The notes beneath the pieces were generated by a model. The model was not told where the DNA came from. It did not search any database and saw only the letters and a program-made list of their open reading frames with translations. Made by a program: the position numbers and the translations under genes. 24,038 bases of DNA, from contig PATI01000060.1 of the NCBI GenBank assembly GCA_002712335.1, positions 1 through 24,038 of the forward strand, written 5' to 3'. Of the stretch, positions 8,338-15,639 are shown in pieces. The DNA is from Rhodospirillaceae bacterium. Its GTDB lineage: Bacteria > Pseudomonadota > Alphaproteobacteria > MPNO01 > UBA2964. Each line of letters opens with the position of its first letter. Within the stretch, counting starts at the first letter, position 1.

Positions 8338-8985
8338 TCAAATAATACTATCCGCTTCCGGCTGGTTTGAAGGCTGGGCATTGGCAAAGGCCTCTACTTC
8401 CATACATAACCTAAATATTTTCGCTATTTCCGGATAAGTTTCCAAATTACAATCAAACCTTTGTGCATTAAAAACCTGCGGTACTAAACAAATATCCGCC
8501 AAACCCGGTTCCTCTCCGAAGCAAAATTTTCCTCTTGATGCAGTTTCAGACAGCATTTTTTCTACAGCCTCAAACCCTTGATAAACCCAATGTTGATACC
8601 AGTGAACCTTTTGAGCCTCGGAAATAGAAAATTCATTAGTAAGATAATTAAGAACCGCGAGGTTGTTCAACGGATGAATGTCACAAGCAATAATATTACC
8701 GATTGATCTCACCCAAGCACGCTCCTCTATAGATGTGGGCAATAAAGGCGGTTTAGGATATGCTTCTTCTAGGTATTCAATAATACTAATTGACTGAATG
8801 TAAACTTTTTCTTTGTCAACAAGAGTTGGAATTCTACCCTGCGGGTTAACTGTTCTATATTGACCTAAAAGGTGCTCTCCAGTTGAAAGGTTAACCAATT
8901 TCGTTCCATACGCTAAACCCTTCAAATTGAGTGCTATTCGAACTCTAAAAGCTGCGGAGGAGCGAAAATAACTGTACAGGTTCAT
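8338..8985 (-). CDS. maiA: Maleylacetoacetate isomerase (zeta-class glutathione transferase)
   Basis: This glutathione-dependent enzyme isomerises maleylacetoacetate to fumarylacetoacetate in tyrosine/homogentisate breakdown. It has 215 residues, the usual length. The N-terminal thioredoxin-like domain opens with YFRSSAAFRVRIALNLKGL, the bacterial MaiA signature whose Ser pair activates glutathione. NPQGRIPTLV (cis-Pro loop) and QSISIIEYLEE (glutathione-binding helix) follow. The C-terminal helical domain has IGNIIACDIHPLNN and ADICLVPQVFNAQRF. No other homogentisate-pathway gene is in the window, so the zeta-class family is secure and the exact substrate slightly less so. It lies 50 bp downstream of the decarboxylase gene on the same strand and converges on the M48 gene with a 22-bp gap that holds no obvious terminator. 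Confidence 0.9.
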   Translation of the reverse strand: MNLYSYFRSSAAFRVRIALNLKGLAYGTKLVNLSTGEHLLGQYRTVNPQGRIPTLVDKEKVYIQSISIIEYLEEAYPKPPLLPTSIEERAWVRSIGNIIACDIHPLNNLAVLNYLTNEFSISEAQKVHWYQHWVYQGFEAVEKMLSETASRGKFCFGEEPGLADICLVPQVFNAQRFDCNLETYPEIAKIFRLCMEVEAFANAQPSNQPEADSII

Positions 8986-9035
8986 CTCGTATTCTCAATT
9001 CCTTATTTTTAATTCGTGCTCTCTTATCAAGGTGT

Positions 9036-10169
9036 TTAAATATAATATTCTTTTAACGGTGGAAAGCCATTGAAACCAACGGAAGAATAGCTAGCCGAAT
9101 ATGCACCCGCACTCAAAATCTCGACTTTATCACCGATAGAGAGTTGCAATGGTAATTTGTAACCAGAATGATTGTAGAGAATGTCTACCTCATCGCAAGT
9201 GGGCCCGGCTATTACAACTGGGCCAACCTTCTCATTATCATAAGGTGTTCTAATTTCATATTGAATCGCTTCATTTAGAACTTCCGGTAACCCTCCGAAT
9301 TTTCCAATATCTAAATAAACCCAACGTTTGTAATCAGAATTTGTTTTGCGAGAAACTAGAACAACTTCACTTTGAATGATGCCGGCATCTCCAACAATAA
9401 AACGCCCTGGTTCAATCACCATCCTGATAACTTTATCATCAAAAAATTTTTTCGTCCCTTTTTTTATCTCATCTGTATGTTGCTCGATATTGCATGCCGG
9501 AACTCGGTATTGAGATGGAAACCCACCACCAAGGTTCAGAAAGGAGAGGTTCACCCCTCTCTCAGAAGTTACATCGAATATCCGTCTCGCTTTCTCTAAT
9601 GCTATGCTCCAATTAGAAGGATATTTTTGTTGCGACCCAATATGAAATGAAACCCCTAAGGGTTTCAGACCTAGACCTACCGCCTGACAAAGAAGATCAG
9701 CGGCGATATCTGGTGAACATCCAAATTTGTCTGTCAGAGGCCAATCAGCACCATCATTAGGTGTTAGAAAGCGACAAAATACATTTGTATTCGGAGCCGC
9801 ACGTGCAACCTTTTCCAACTCCGGCAAGCTATCAAAGGCGAAAGTTTTTACTCCTAAATTAAACGCCTTAAGAATATCTCTTTCTTTTTTAACAGTGTGT
9901 CCGAATGAGAGACACTCTGGAGAAATACCTAATTTGAGACATAATTCTATTTCGTGGATGCTGGCTGTATCAAAACTACTGCCATAATCACGCAATAATT
10001 CCAAGACTGGTATGGCTGGATTGGCTTTAACAGCGTAAAAAACATCTACTCCCGGCAATTGATCAACAAGTTTCTGATAGTTTTTAGCTACAATATCTAG
10101 ATCAACTACTAAGAAAGGAGTCTCAAACAGGTCTTTCGAGAGAAATTCTTGAATTTTTTTTGTTAACAA
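9036..10169 (-). CDS. Ornithine decarboxylase-type PLP enzyme (alanine racemase fold, TTG start)
   Basis: This fold-type III PLP decarboxylase, 377 residues, most likely makes putrescine from ornithine (some alphaproteobacterial members also act on lysine). The barrel domain carries the PLP lysine K48 in FYAVKAN, FDTAS, SFGHTVK, H177 (FHIGSQ), the phosphate-binding GGGF (214-217) and EPGRFIV (253-259). The C-terminal domain has GPTCDEVD with C325/D326, the cysteine expected of eukaryotic-type ODCs, and AGAYSASYSSVGFNGF. The start codon is TTG at 10169-10167, backed by AGGA 7 nt upstream and by good agreement with the family N-terminus (ETPFLVVDLD); no ATG fits. Divergent from aroQ, with a palindrome between them. 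Confidence 0.9.
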   Translation of the reverse strand: MLTKKIQEFLSKDLFETPFLVVDLDIVAKNYQKLVDQLPGVDVFYAVKANPAIPVLELLRDYGSSFDTASIHEIELCLKLGISPECLSFGHTVKKERDILKAFNLGVKTFAFDSLPELEKVARAAPNTNVFCRFLTPNDGADWPLTDKFGCSPDIAADLLCQAVGLGLKPLGVSFHIGSQQKYPSNWSIALEKARRIFDVTSERGVNLSFLNLGGGFPSQYRVPACNIEQHTDEIKKGTKKFFDDKVIRMVIEPGRFIVGDAGIIQSEVVLVSRKTNSDYKRWVYLDIGKFGGLPEVLNEAIQYEIRTPYDNEKVGPVVIAGPTCDEVDILYNHSGYKLPLQLSIGDKVEILSAGAYSASYSSVGFNGFPPLKEYYI

Positions 10170-10176
10170 GGCTTAT

Positions 10177-10180
10177 TCCT
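10177..10180 (-). promoter_or_regulatory. Ribosome-binding site supporting the TTG start of the decarboxylase
   Basis: AGGA on the minus strand, 7 nt before TTG at 10169. It makes the non-ATG start credible. Confidence 0.55.
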
Positions 10181-10235
10181 GAATTTGATTCTTTAACTTT
10201 GGATTATACACTTATGTAAAATTTGATAGTTTGAT

Positions 10236-10248
10236 TGCTTACTAAGCA
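10236..10248. promoter_or_regulatory. Candidate operator palindrome between the decarboxylase gene and aroQ
   Basis: TGCTTA-C-TAAGCA is a perfect 6-bp inverted repeat with a one-base centre, in the 138-bp divergent gap. A TATAAC hexamer (10256-10261, plus strand) lies just downstream and could be a -10 element for aroQ. The tight centre is more like a dimeric repressor site than an RNA hairpin. No regulator is encoded nearby. Confidence 0.35.
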
Positions 10249-10307
10249 CAGGTGCTATAACCGTAATATAAAGTAATTTTTAAAAATCTGAATGTTCAAT
10301 ATTTGAT

Positions 10308-10757
10308 ATGCCAAAAATATTAATTCTAAACGTACCAAATTTAAATTTTTTGGGAACTCGTGAACCCGAGATTTACGGCAAATTTTCTCTCTCCGAGGTT
10401 GAGGAGATATGTAAAGAGAAAGCAGAGACAATCGGGCTCGAATTAGATTTCAAACAAAGTAATAGCGAGGGCGAACTCATCGATTATATTCAGTTTTCGA
10501 TGGACTCAACCGACGGAATTATTATCAACCCGGCTGCATACACTCATACCTCTGTGGCAATTTTAGATGCACTCAAACAATACAAACATCCAATAATTGA
10601 AGTACATTTATCTAATATCTATAGCCGAGAGGCGTTTAGGAACCACTCTTATGTTTCACCAATAGCCAAGGGTGTAATTTGTGGTTTTGGTGTGATTGGT
10701 TACGAATTAGCCTTAGATGCAATGTACCGATTAATTTCTGATAAAGAGGACTTCTGA
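10308..10757 (+). CDS. aroQ: Type II 3-dehydroquinate dehydratase
   Basis: This enzyme converts 3-dehydroquinate to 3-dehydroshikimate in aromatic amino-acid synthesis; the family is a dodecamer. It has 149 residues, normal length. The active-site set is complete: Y23 in REPEIYG (catalytic Tyr in the mobile lid), N74 and H80 in [12 protein letters not shown]100 and S102 in EVHLSN, R107/R111 in [10 protein letters not shown] small oddity is VPNLNFLG where most members read GPNLNLLG. The gene leads the aroQ-accB-accC-aat row, an arrangement common in proteobacteria for the first three. Its TGA stop overlaps the accB ATG by one base (10757), so translation is probably coupled. Confidence 0.96.
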   Translation: MPKILILNVPNLNFLGTREPEIYGKFSLSEVEEICKEKAETIGLELDFKQSNSEGELIDYIQFSMDSTDGIIINPAAYTHTSVAILDALKQYKHPIIEVHLSNIYSREAFRNHSYVSPIAKGVICGFGVIGYELALDAMYRLISDKEDF

Positions 10758-11197
10758 TGTCAAAATTCGATCTGAATGAAAAGATGGTCCGCAAACTCGC
10801 GGAGCTTCTTAATGAAACAGGATTAACCGAAATCGAGTATAAAGTTGGCGAACATGCGATCAGGGTATGCCGTAACATTAAAGAAACAATCTCAACAAAT
10901 TCTTTTACACCTTCGGTACCATCCCAATTAACGAATACATCAGAGAATATTGCAGATAATAGGACAGGGGCTATTACAGCACCAATGGTTGGCGTTGTTT
11001 ATTTATCTCCAGAGCCGGGTGCCGCACCATTCATAAAGCCGGGAGAGACTGTTTCAGAAGGCCAAACCTTATTATTGCTTGAAGCTATGAAAACATTTAA
11101 CCCTGTACGTGCAACTCATGCAGGACGTGTAACAGAAATTTGTGTATCCGATCAAACTCCCGTGGAATTTGGTGAGGACCTCGTGATTATCGAGTGA
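10757..11197 (+). CDS. accB: Biotin carboxyl carrier protein of acetyl-CoA carboxylase
   Basis: BCCP carries the biotin that shuttles CO2 between biotin carboxylase (AccC) and carboxyltransferase (AccAD) in the first step of fatty-acid synthesis. It has 146 residues: a short N-terminal helical region, a variable Ser/Thr/Asn-rich linker (about 42-70), and the biotinyl domain (about 71-146). The biotinylated lysine is K112 in LEAMKTFNPVRA, the alphaproteobacterial variant of the usual EAMKLMN. The thumb-like stretch YLSPEPGAAPFIKPGE precedes it. A purine-rich ribosome site (AAGAGGA) lies inside the end of aroQ and the ATG overlaps its stop. accC follows after 10 nt. Confidence 0.96.
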   Translation: MSKFDLNEKMVRKLAELLNETGLTEIEYKVGEHAIRVCRNIKETISTNSFTPSVPSQLTNTSENIADNRTGAITAPMVGVVYLSPEPGAAPFIKPGETVSEGQTLLLLEAMKTFNPVRATHAGRVTEICVSDQTPVEFGEDLVIIE

Positions 11198-11207
11198 GGA
11201 CAAAGAA

Positions 11208-12548
11208 ATGTTCGATAAAATTTTAATTGCTAATCGCGGTGAAATAGCTCTGCGAGTCCATAGAGCATGCAAAGAATTAGGTATCAGAACAGTTGCCGTT
11301 CACTCAACAGCGGATTCAGACGCAATGCACGTTAGGCTTGCTGATGAGAGTGTTTGTATTGGACCTCCACCGGCAAATGAATCATATTTAAATATTCCGG
11401 CCATAATTACCGCAGCAACAGTTACGAATGCTGATGCTATCCACCCCGGTTATGGGTTTCTCTCCGACAACGCAAATTTCGCTTCAATCGTAGAAGAGCA
11501 CGATATCTGTTTTATTGGCCCGACCGCTGATCATATTGCATTAATGGGTGATAAAATCGCTTCTAAGAATAAGGTCGATGAACTCGGTATTCCGGTCGTT
11601 CCCGGTTCCGAGGGGGCTATAGAGAATATAAAGGACGCACATGCAATGGCAGAGGAGATAGGGTACCCAATCCTTATCAAGGCTTCAGCTGGCGGCGGTG
11701 GCCGAGGAATGAAGATTGTGCACAAAAAGTCCGAATTGGAGGGATCTATCAAGGAGGCAGGAACCGAAGCTTTAACCGCTTTTGGTAACGGTGCCGTATA
11801 CATGGAAAAATTTCTGCAAAATCCGCGGCATATTGAAATTCAGGTGATAGGTGATGGAAAAGGTACGGTAGTGCACCTGGGAGAAAGAGATTGTTCTCTT
11901 CAAAGAAGACACCAAAAAATTTTAGAAGAAGCAGGTTCCCCTGCTCTCAACTCTAACGTTAGGGATAGTATTGGCGAAACTACATGCAACGCCCTATCGT
12001 CCTTGCATTATCGTAACGCGGGCACAGTGGAGTTTCTCTATGAGGGTGGCGAGTTTTACTTTATCGAAATGAATACTCGTCTACAAGTTGAGCATCCCGT
12101 AACGGAGATGGTGACTGGCATAGATATTGTACGCGAACAAATTAAGCTTGCCAGTGGTTCAGATATTTCTTTTTCCCAAAATGATATAACCTTTAATGGC
12201 CATGCTATTGAATGTCGTATTAACGCGGAAACACCTATTGATTTTAGACCTTCCCCCGGCAAAGTTAATACATACCATCCACCCGGAGGAATAGGTGTTA
12301 GGGTAGATTCGGGATTATACTCTGGTTACAGCGTGCTTCCACATTATGATAGCTTGATATCTAAGTTGGTTGTTCATGCAACGACACGAAACGAATGCCT
12401 AATGAGATTAAATCGTGCGCTCGAAGAATATGTTATTAATGGTATTGAAACTACCATCCCTTTGCACCAAGAAATCATAAAAAATCGAGATTTTGTAAAT
12501 GGTGACTATAATATTCATTGGCTCGAGAATTTTGTTGAAACACGGTGA
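11208..12548 (+). CDS. accC: Biotin carboxylase subunit of acetyl-CoA carboxylase
   Basis: This ATP-grasp enzyme carboxylates biotin on AccB with ATP and bicarbonate. It has 446 residues, family length. The N-terminal domain starts FDKILIANRGEIALRV. The ATP-grasp part has K159 (IKAS) and the glycine-rich loop GGGGRGM (162-168), then ERDCSLQRRHQKILEE with K237, and the Mg/bicarbonate cluster E287, R291 and E295 in FIEMNTRLQVEHP. The C-terminal lobe contains GHAIECRINAE. GAGG sits shortly before the ATG. Two of the four AccABCD subunits are encoded here; AccA and AccD are not in the window. Confidence 0.97.
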   Translation: MFDKILIANRGEIALRVHRACKELGIRTVAVHSTADSDAMHVRLADESVCIGPPPANESYLNIPAIITAATVTNADAIHPGYGFLSDNANFASIVEEHDICFIGPTADHIALMGDKIASKNKVDELGIPVVPGSEGAIENIKDAHAMAEEIGYPILIKASAGGGGRGMKIVHKKSELEGSIKEAGTEALTAFGNGAVYMEKFLQNPRHIEIQVIGDGKGTVVHLGERDCSLQRRHQKILEEAGSPALNSNVRDSIGETTCNALSSLHYRNAGTVEFLYEGGEFYFIEMNTRLQVEHPVTEMVTGIDIVREQIKLASGSDISFSQNDITFNGHAIECRINAETPIDFRPSPGKVNTYHPPGGIGVRVDSGLYSGYSVLPHYDSLISKLVVHATTRNECLMRLNRALEEYVINGIETTIPLHQEIIKNRDFVNGDYNIHWLENFVETR

Positions 12549-12566
12549 CCTCCCACACTTGGTGCA

Positions 12567-13211
12567 ATGTTAAGCCCTGACATACTTTTACGTGCTTACG
12601 CCGTTGGATTGTTTCCCATGGCTGAGCATCATGACGAATCAGCTCTTTATTGGATCGACCCGGAAAAACGCGGAATACTGCCAATTGAACGTTTCCGCAT
12701 TCCTAGGCGTCTCAGAAAAACTGTGCGCCAGAACCGTTTTCGAATTCAATGTGATACAGCTTTTGAGGATGTAATTCGGCTATGCGCAAAACCGACGAAC
12801 GAGAGAAAAGATACGTGGATAAATCAAGAAATTATACAACTTTATATAAATCTTTTTGAAATTGGCCGTGCCCACAGCGTAGAGGCTTGGTTAAATGGTA
12901 AATTAGTCGGTGGTTTGTATGGGGTTGCTTTAGGTGGTGCTTTTTTCGGTGAAAGCATGTTTAGTCGAGCTGACGATGCTAGTAAAGTCGCCCTGGTTCA
13001 CTTGGTTGCTCGCTTAAAATTGGGTGGCTTTACTTTGCTAGATACACAGTTTGTTACTAATCACCTCAATCAATTTGGCGCTGCAGAAATTCACCGTAGC
13101 GGCTATAGGCACCTACTATCATCAGCTCTCGACAAAAGTGCTTTTTTTAAACAGGAAATTGATCATCGAGAAATTTTAGATTTTATACAGTCAACAATCC
13201 ATATATCATAA
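12567..13211 (+). CDS. aat: Leucyl/phenylalanyl-tRNA--protein transferase
   Basis: Aat transfers Leu or Phe from charged tRNA to proteins with N-terminal Lys or Arg, making them substrates for ClpS-ClpAP. It has 214 residues, typical length. Recognisable blocks are LLRAYAVGLFPMAE near the N-terminus, YWIDPEKRGILP, TWINQEIIQLY, GRAHSVEAWLNGKLVGGLYGVALGGAFFGESMFS (interrupted here) and the C-terminal LLDTQFVTNHLNQFGA. It follows accC after 18 nt with only a weak ribosome site, so it is likely in the same transcript. Its last 49 bp overlap the convergent DUF2155 gene. Its partners clpS and clpA are about 4-7 kb away. Confidence 0.95.
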   Translation: MLSPDILLRAYAVGLFPMAEHHDESALYWIDPEKRGILPIERFRIPRRLRKTVRQNRFRIQCDTAFEDVIRLCAKPTNERKDTWINQEIIQLYINLFEIGRAHSVEAWLNGKLVGGLYGVALGGAFFGESMFSRADDASKVALVHLVARLKLGGFTLLDTQFVTNHLNQFGAAEIHRSGYRHLLSSALDKSAFFKQEIDHREILDFIQSTIHIS

Positions 13212-13552
13212 ATCGCATGCTCCATCGATGATAGTGATGGACTCGATGCAAACATCCAACCAGAGAATATGGGAGTGCGGACCTGTCCCGAATGTTCATC
13301 AAAAACTTCTAGGAAAGCAGAGCTTTCTGGAAATTCTTCTGGTGGTCTTTTTATACAGGCTCGCACGCGCAACCGAAGGCTGCCAAAATCAACAAATTGA
13401 TTTATAGGGGCTTGGATTAATTTTATTCTTGCAGTCACTTTATCTAACTCTTGCAGCAGTGCCCCTGTAGAGGCCTTCACTTCTGTTTCGTTGTTAAATA
13501 ATGAAATAATTAGACTTGTTGATAGAATTTTTAAAGTGTTACTTAATTTCAT
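13163..13552 (-). CDS. DUF2155 periplasmic protein
   Basis: The protein has 129 residues. A hydrophobic N-terminus (MKLSNTLKILSTSLIISLF) looks like a signal peptide with possible cleavage after KA (about 27). The mature part has the DUF2155 signature: LDKVTARI, FGSLRLRVRACIKRPPEEFPE (interrupted), AFLEV, FSGWMFASSPSLSSMEH and YDIWIVDC. The two cysteines (about 65 and 123) could form a disulphide. The domain is widespread in Alphaproteobacteria and has no established function. It is last in the NDUFA12-mlaD-methyltransferase-DUF2155 row, 8 nt after the methyltransferase stop. Its 3' end overlaps the 3' end of aat head-on by 49 bp. Confidence 0.87.
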   Translation of the reverse strand: MKLSNTLKILSTSLIISLFNNETEVKASTGALLQELDKVTARIKLIQAPINQFVDFGSLRLRVRACIKRPPEEFPESSAFLEVFDEHSGQVRTPIFSGWMFASSPSLSSMEHAIYDIWIVDCIKSKISR

Positions 13553-13560
13553 AAGTTTGA

Positions 13561-14334
13561 CTAACGTCTAACGGCAGAAAATCTGAGTCGCACATAATCC
13601 GCAACCCACCCTTTAATTGGATCAAAAAGATCGGGCCTTAAATTATCTGTCACTTCTTTTTTAAAATTTGCTCTCTCATCTTCAGGTAACACTAACAAAA
13701 AGCATTCTGCGAAGGTGTCCATCCAATCAGAAAAATGACCGGGGAGCGGAGTGGGACGAAAAAATAATTTCATATATTTAACATAAAACCCTTGGTTTTC
13801 TAAATGCGTTTTATATTCTTTCTGACTCGGGAAGTACCAAGGAAATTCAACGTGACTTTCAAGACCACGGCGACGAAGGGAGGCATAAATTTCTGAAGTG
13901 ATTTTTTCTATATTTCCAATCCCACCCATTTCTCCAATTAGTCGTCCATCAGGCTTTAGTGAATGCCGCATCCCGGATAGTACATCGGTGGGTTTCGTCA
14001 TCCAATGCAATGCGGCATTTGTCAAAATTGCGTCAAAAACAGGCCTAAAAGCCAACTTGTGACCATCCATCACAATTGCTGTGATACCTAGTTTTTTGGT
14101 GGCAAGAATTTGATCTTCACTAGCATCAACCCCGATAACATTTGCACCTTTTTGACTAATTAACTTTGTGAACGCACCGTTTCCACAACCTAAGTCCAGA
14201 ATGGTCTCTCCTTTTTTGGGGTTCAAAAGTTCTATTAGAGGATGCGCCATTTGAGAAACGAAACGAGCATTCTTTGCATAACGATCAGCAAACCACCTTT
14301 GCTTTGCCCCCGGTATAGGCTTATTTCGTGCCAT
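13561..14334 (-). CDS. Class I SAM-dependent methyltransferase, substrate unknown
   Basis: A Rossmann-fold methyltransferase of about 257 residues. Motif I is ILDLGCGNGAF and binds SAM. VIGVDAS carries the acidic residue for the ribose, FDAILTNAALHWM is the motif IV region, and LKPDGRLIGEMGG is the post-motif strand. The C-terminal part (WYFPSQKEYKTHLENQGF, WMDTFAECFL) resembles the UbiE/trans-aconitate methyltransferase-like group, but I cannot name a substrate. The ATG at 14334 overlaps the mlaD stop by 14 bp and matches where relatives usually begin; an in-frame GTG at 14370 with AAGG close upstream is the alternative. The overlap suggests coupled translation with mlaD. Confidence 0.85.
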   Translation of the reverse strand: MARNKPIPGAKQRWFADRYAKNARFVSQMAHPLIELLNPKKGETILDLGCGNGAFTKLISQKGANVIGVDASEDQILATKKLGITAIVMDGHKLAFRPVFDAILTNAALHWMTKPTDVLSGMRHSLKPDGRLIGEMGGIGNIEKITSEIYASLRRRGLESHVEFPWYFPSQKEYKTHLENQGFYVKYMKLFFRPTPLPGHFSDWMDTFAECFLLVLPEDERANFKKEVTDNLRPDLFDPIKGWVADYVRLRFSAVRR

Positions 14335-14809
14335 TAGTTCTGGTTCTGTCGTTGTCTTTCTTTTTTTCACTACCTTGACTGAAAATCATACGACCCACCA
14401 AAGATAACAGATCTACCGAACCTTGCGTGTGTGTAATTTCACCGCCTGGTTTAATCATTTCCTCTTCACCACCTGGTGTAATAGAGAGATATTTTTCTCC
14501 CAAAAGCCCGTTAGATGCCACCCTTATGGAACTATCTCTGGGCAGTAGAACATCCTTATTAACGTTCAATTTCAAATTTGCAAGGTAGGTAGTTCCATCT
14601 AGCTCTTGCGCAACCACTGAGCCTATTTTGATACCGCTCATTTTGACGTCACTTCCTTCAGTGAGACCATCAATACGGTCAAACTTCGCTGAAACCTCGT
14701 AACCATCAAACTTTTTTAATCCACTCTTAGAATAAGCGAATATCAAAAATATTACCGCTCCAATCAATACTCCCGCACCGAGCAAAGACTCCGATAGATT
14801 TTTACCCAT
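14321..14809 (-). CDS. mlaD: MlaD-like phospholipid transport protein (MCE domain)
   Basis: MlaD is the inner-membrane-anchored, periplasmic substrate-binding ring of the Mla ABC system that moves phospholipids between membranes. It has 162 residues: one N-terminal membrane segment (about 8-26, LLGAGVLIGAVIFLIFAY), then an MCE domain (about 35-112) with FDRIDGLTEGSDVKMSGIKIG (interrupted) and SNGLLGEKYLSITPGG, and a short charged tail (EKKKDNDRTR). Length is normal. GGAG lies 9 nt before the ATG. The mlaE/F/B/C partners are not adjacent. A lone mlaD next to NDUFA12 and DUF2155 is, from my knowledge of alphaproteobacterial genomes, a common arrangement. Confidence 0.93.
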   Translation of the reverse strand: MGKNLSESLLGAGVLIGAVIFLIFAYSKSGLKKFDGYEVSAKFDRIDGLTEGSDVKMSGIKIGSVVAQELDGTTYLANLKLNVNKDVLLPRDSSIRVASNGLLGEKYLSITPGGEEEMIKPGGEITHTQGSVDLLSLVGRMIFSQGSEKKKDNDRTRTNGTK

Positions 14810-14834
14810 CTATAAATACTCCAAATTATGTTTA

Positions 14835-15191
14835 CTATGAAGGTCGCCAAGGTTCATAGTCACCAGTCGCTTTTGCACGTTTTCCCTGACTCAACAAATG
14901 TCCGGGCGGCTTGTAGGCTTTTTCAGTTCCGGTCAAATTTTCTTGGTGATCTTGCTGCCAATCATATAATTTTCTATTACTTTCGGCGGGCACCTCATTT
15001 GTACGCCCGTGTAACCAACCGTGCCAATGGGCAGGTACCTTAGAGGCATCGTTTGAACCGCAATATATAACCCAACGTTTTGCGTTTTTCCCATCCTTAG
15101 GGCGTCGATCAATAAAATATCTATTCCCGTGCAAATCGTTTCCAACATGCCTGCCTTTAAAAAATGTGTATAGACGAGTTCCGATAGTCAT
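14835..15191 (-). CDS. NADH:ubiquinone oxidoreductase 17.2 kDa (NDUFA12) family protein
   Basis: This accessory subunit of respiratory complex I is shared by alphaproteobacteria and mitochondria and lies on the matrix/cytoplasmic arm. It has 118 residues, with the family signature GTRLYTFFKGRHVGND, YFIDRRPKDGKNAKRWVIY (19 residues), VPAHWHGWLH and YKPPGHLL. No signal peptide or membrane segment. It leads the minus-strand NDUFA12-mlaD-methyltransferase-DUF2155 row, so its promoter must lie in the gene-free region to the right. The stop is 25 bp before the mlaD ATG. This gene is a strong marker that the window is alphaproteobacterial. Confidence 0.95.
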   Translation of the reverse strand: MTIGTRLYTFFKGRHVGNDLHGNRYFIDRRPKDGKNAKRWVIYCGSNDASKVPAHWHGWLHGRTNEVPAESNRKLYDWQQDHQENLTGTEKAYKPPGHLLSQGKRAKATGDYEPWRPS

Positions 15192-15639
15192 TAAACATTG
15201 ACCTATTTTGTTTATATAAAAATACTAATAAACAATTTTTCTAATATTGAACATCTCTTAAAGGAAAACAAAACTCCTTTTTTGCTAACCGATTAATCGT
15301 TTTCCTATACGGAACACCTTTCTCTTAACTCAAAAAACTAAAAAATAAAGCGTTACTTAAAAAACTACCGATTCTATTGCTATTTACCATATATTGCGTT
15401 TAAAGTTAAGAGAGTTTACTAAATGTTGATATGGTAATAGCTCTTTCGTGATAGTAAAAATTTTTTAGGGTCTAATAAGGTCATTTTAAGCGCCTTACGT
15501 TGCGCCCTAATAAATATATATAAAGGCAAAAAGATGCCTCAATATAGAAAGGTCATCCTAGCAATAACTAAAGTGTAGAAAGCTTGTCACTTATAAATAG
15601 AAACCAAGTGAGGATAAATTATCTTGGATATGAAAATGA
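15192..15639. other. AT-rich intergenic stretch with inverted repeats; no gene seen
   Basis: About 450 bp with no convincing coding frame. It must hold the promoter of the minus-strand NDUFA12 row, but I cannot place it with confidence. Visible repeats: TTGTTTAT (15208-15215) with ATAAACAA (15228-15235); AAAGGA (15260-15265) with TCCTTT (15275-15280), followed by a short T-run; TTAGGG (15465-15470) with CCCTAA (15505-15510) enclosing smaller GCGC and AAGG/CCTT arms; AGGC (15524-15527) with GCCT (15536-15539). None is a clear intrinsic terminator. Confidence 0.45.

Noticed and set aside
14933..15148. Minus-strand open frame in another frame of the NDUFA12 gene
   Set aside because: Overlaps a well-recognised NDUFA12 frame and has no family features.
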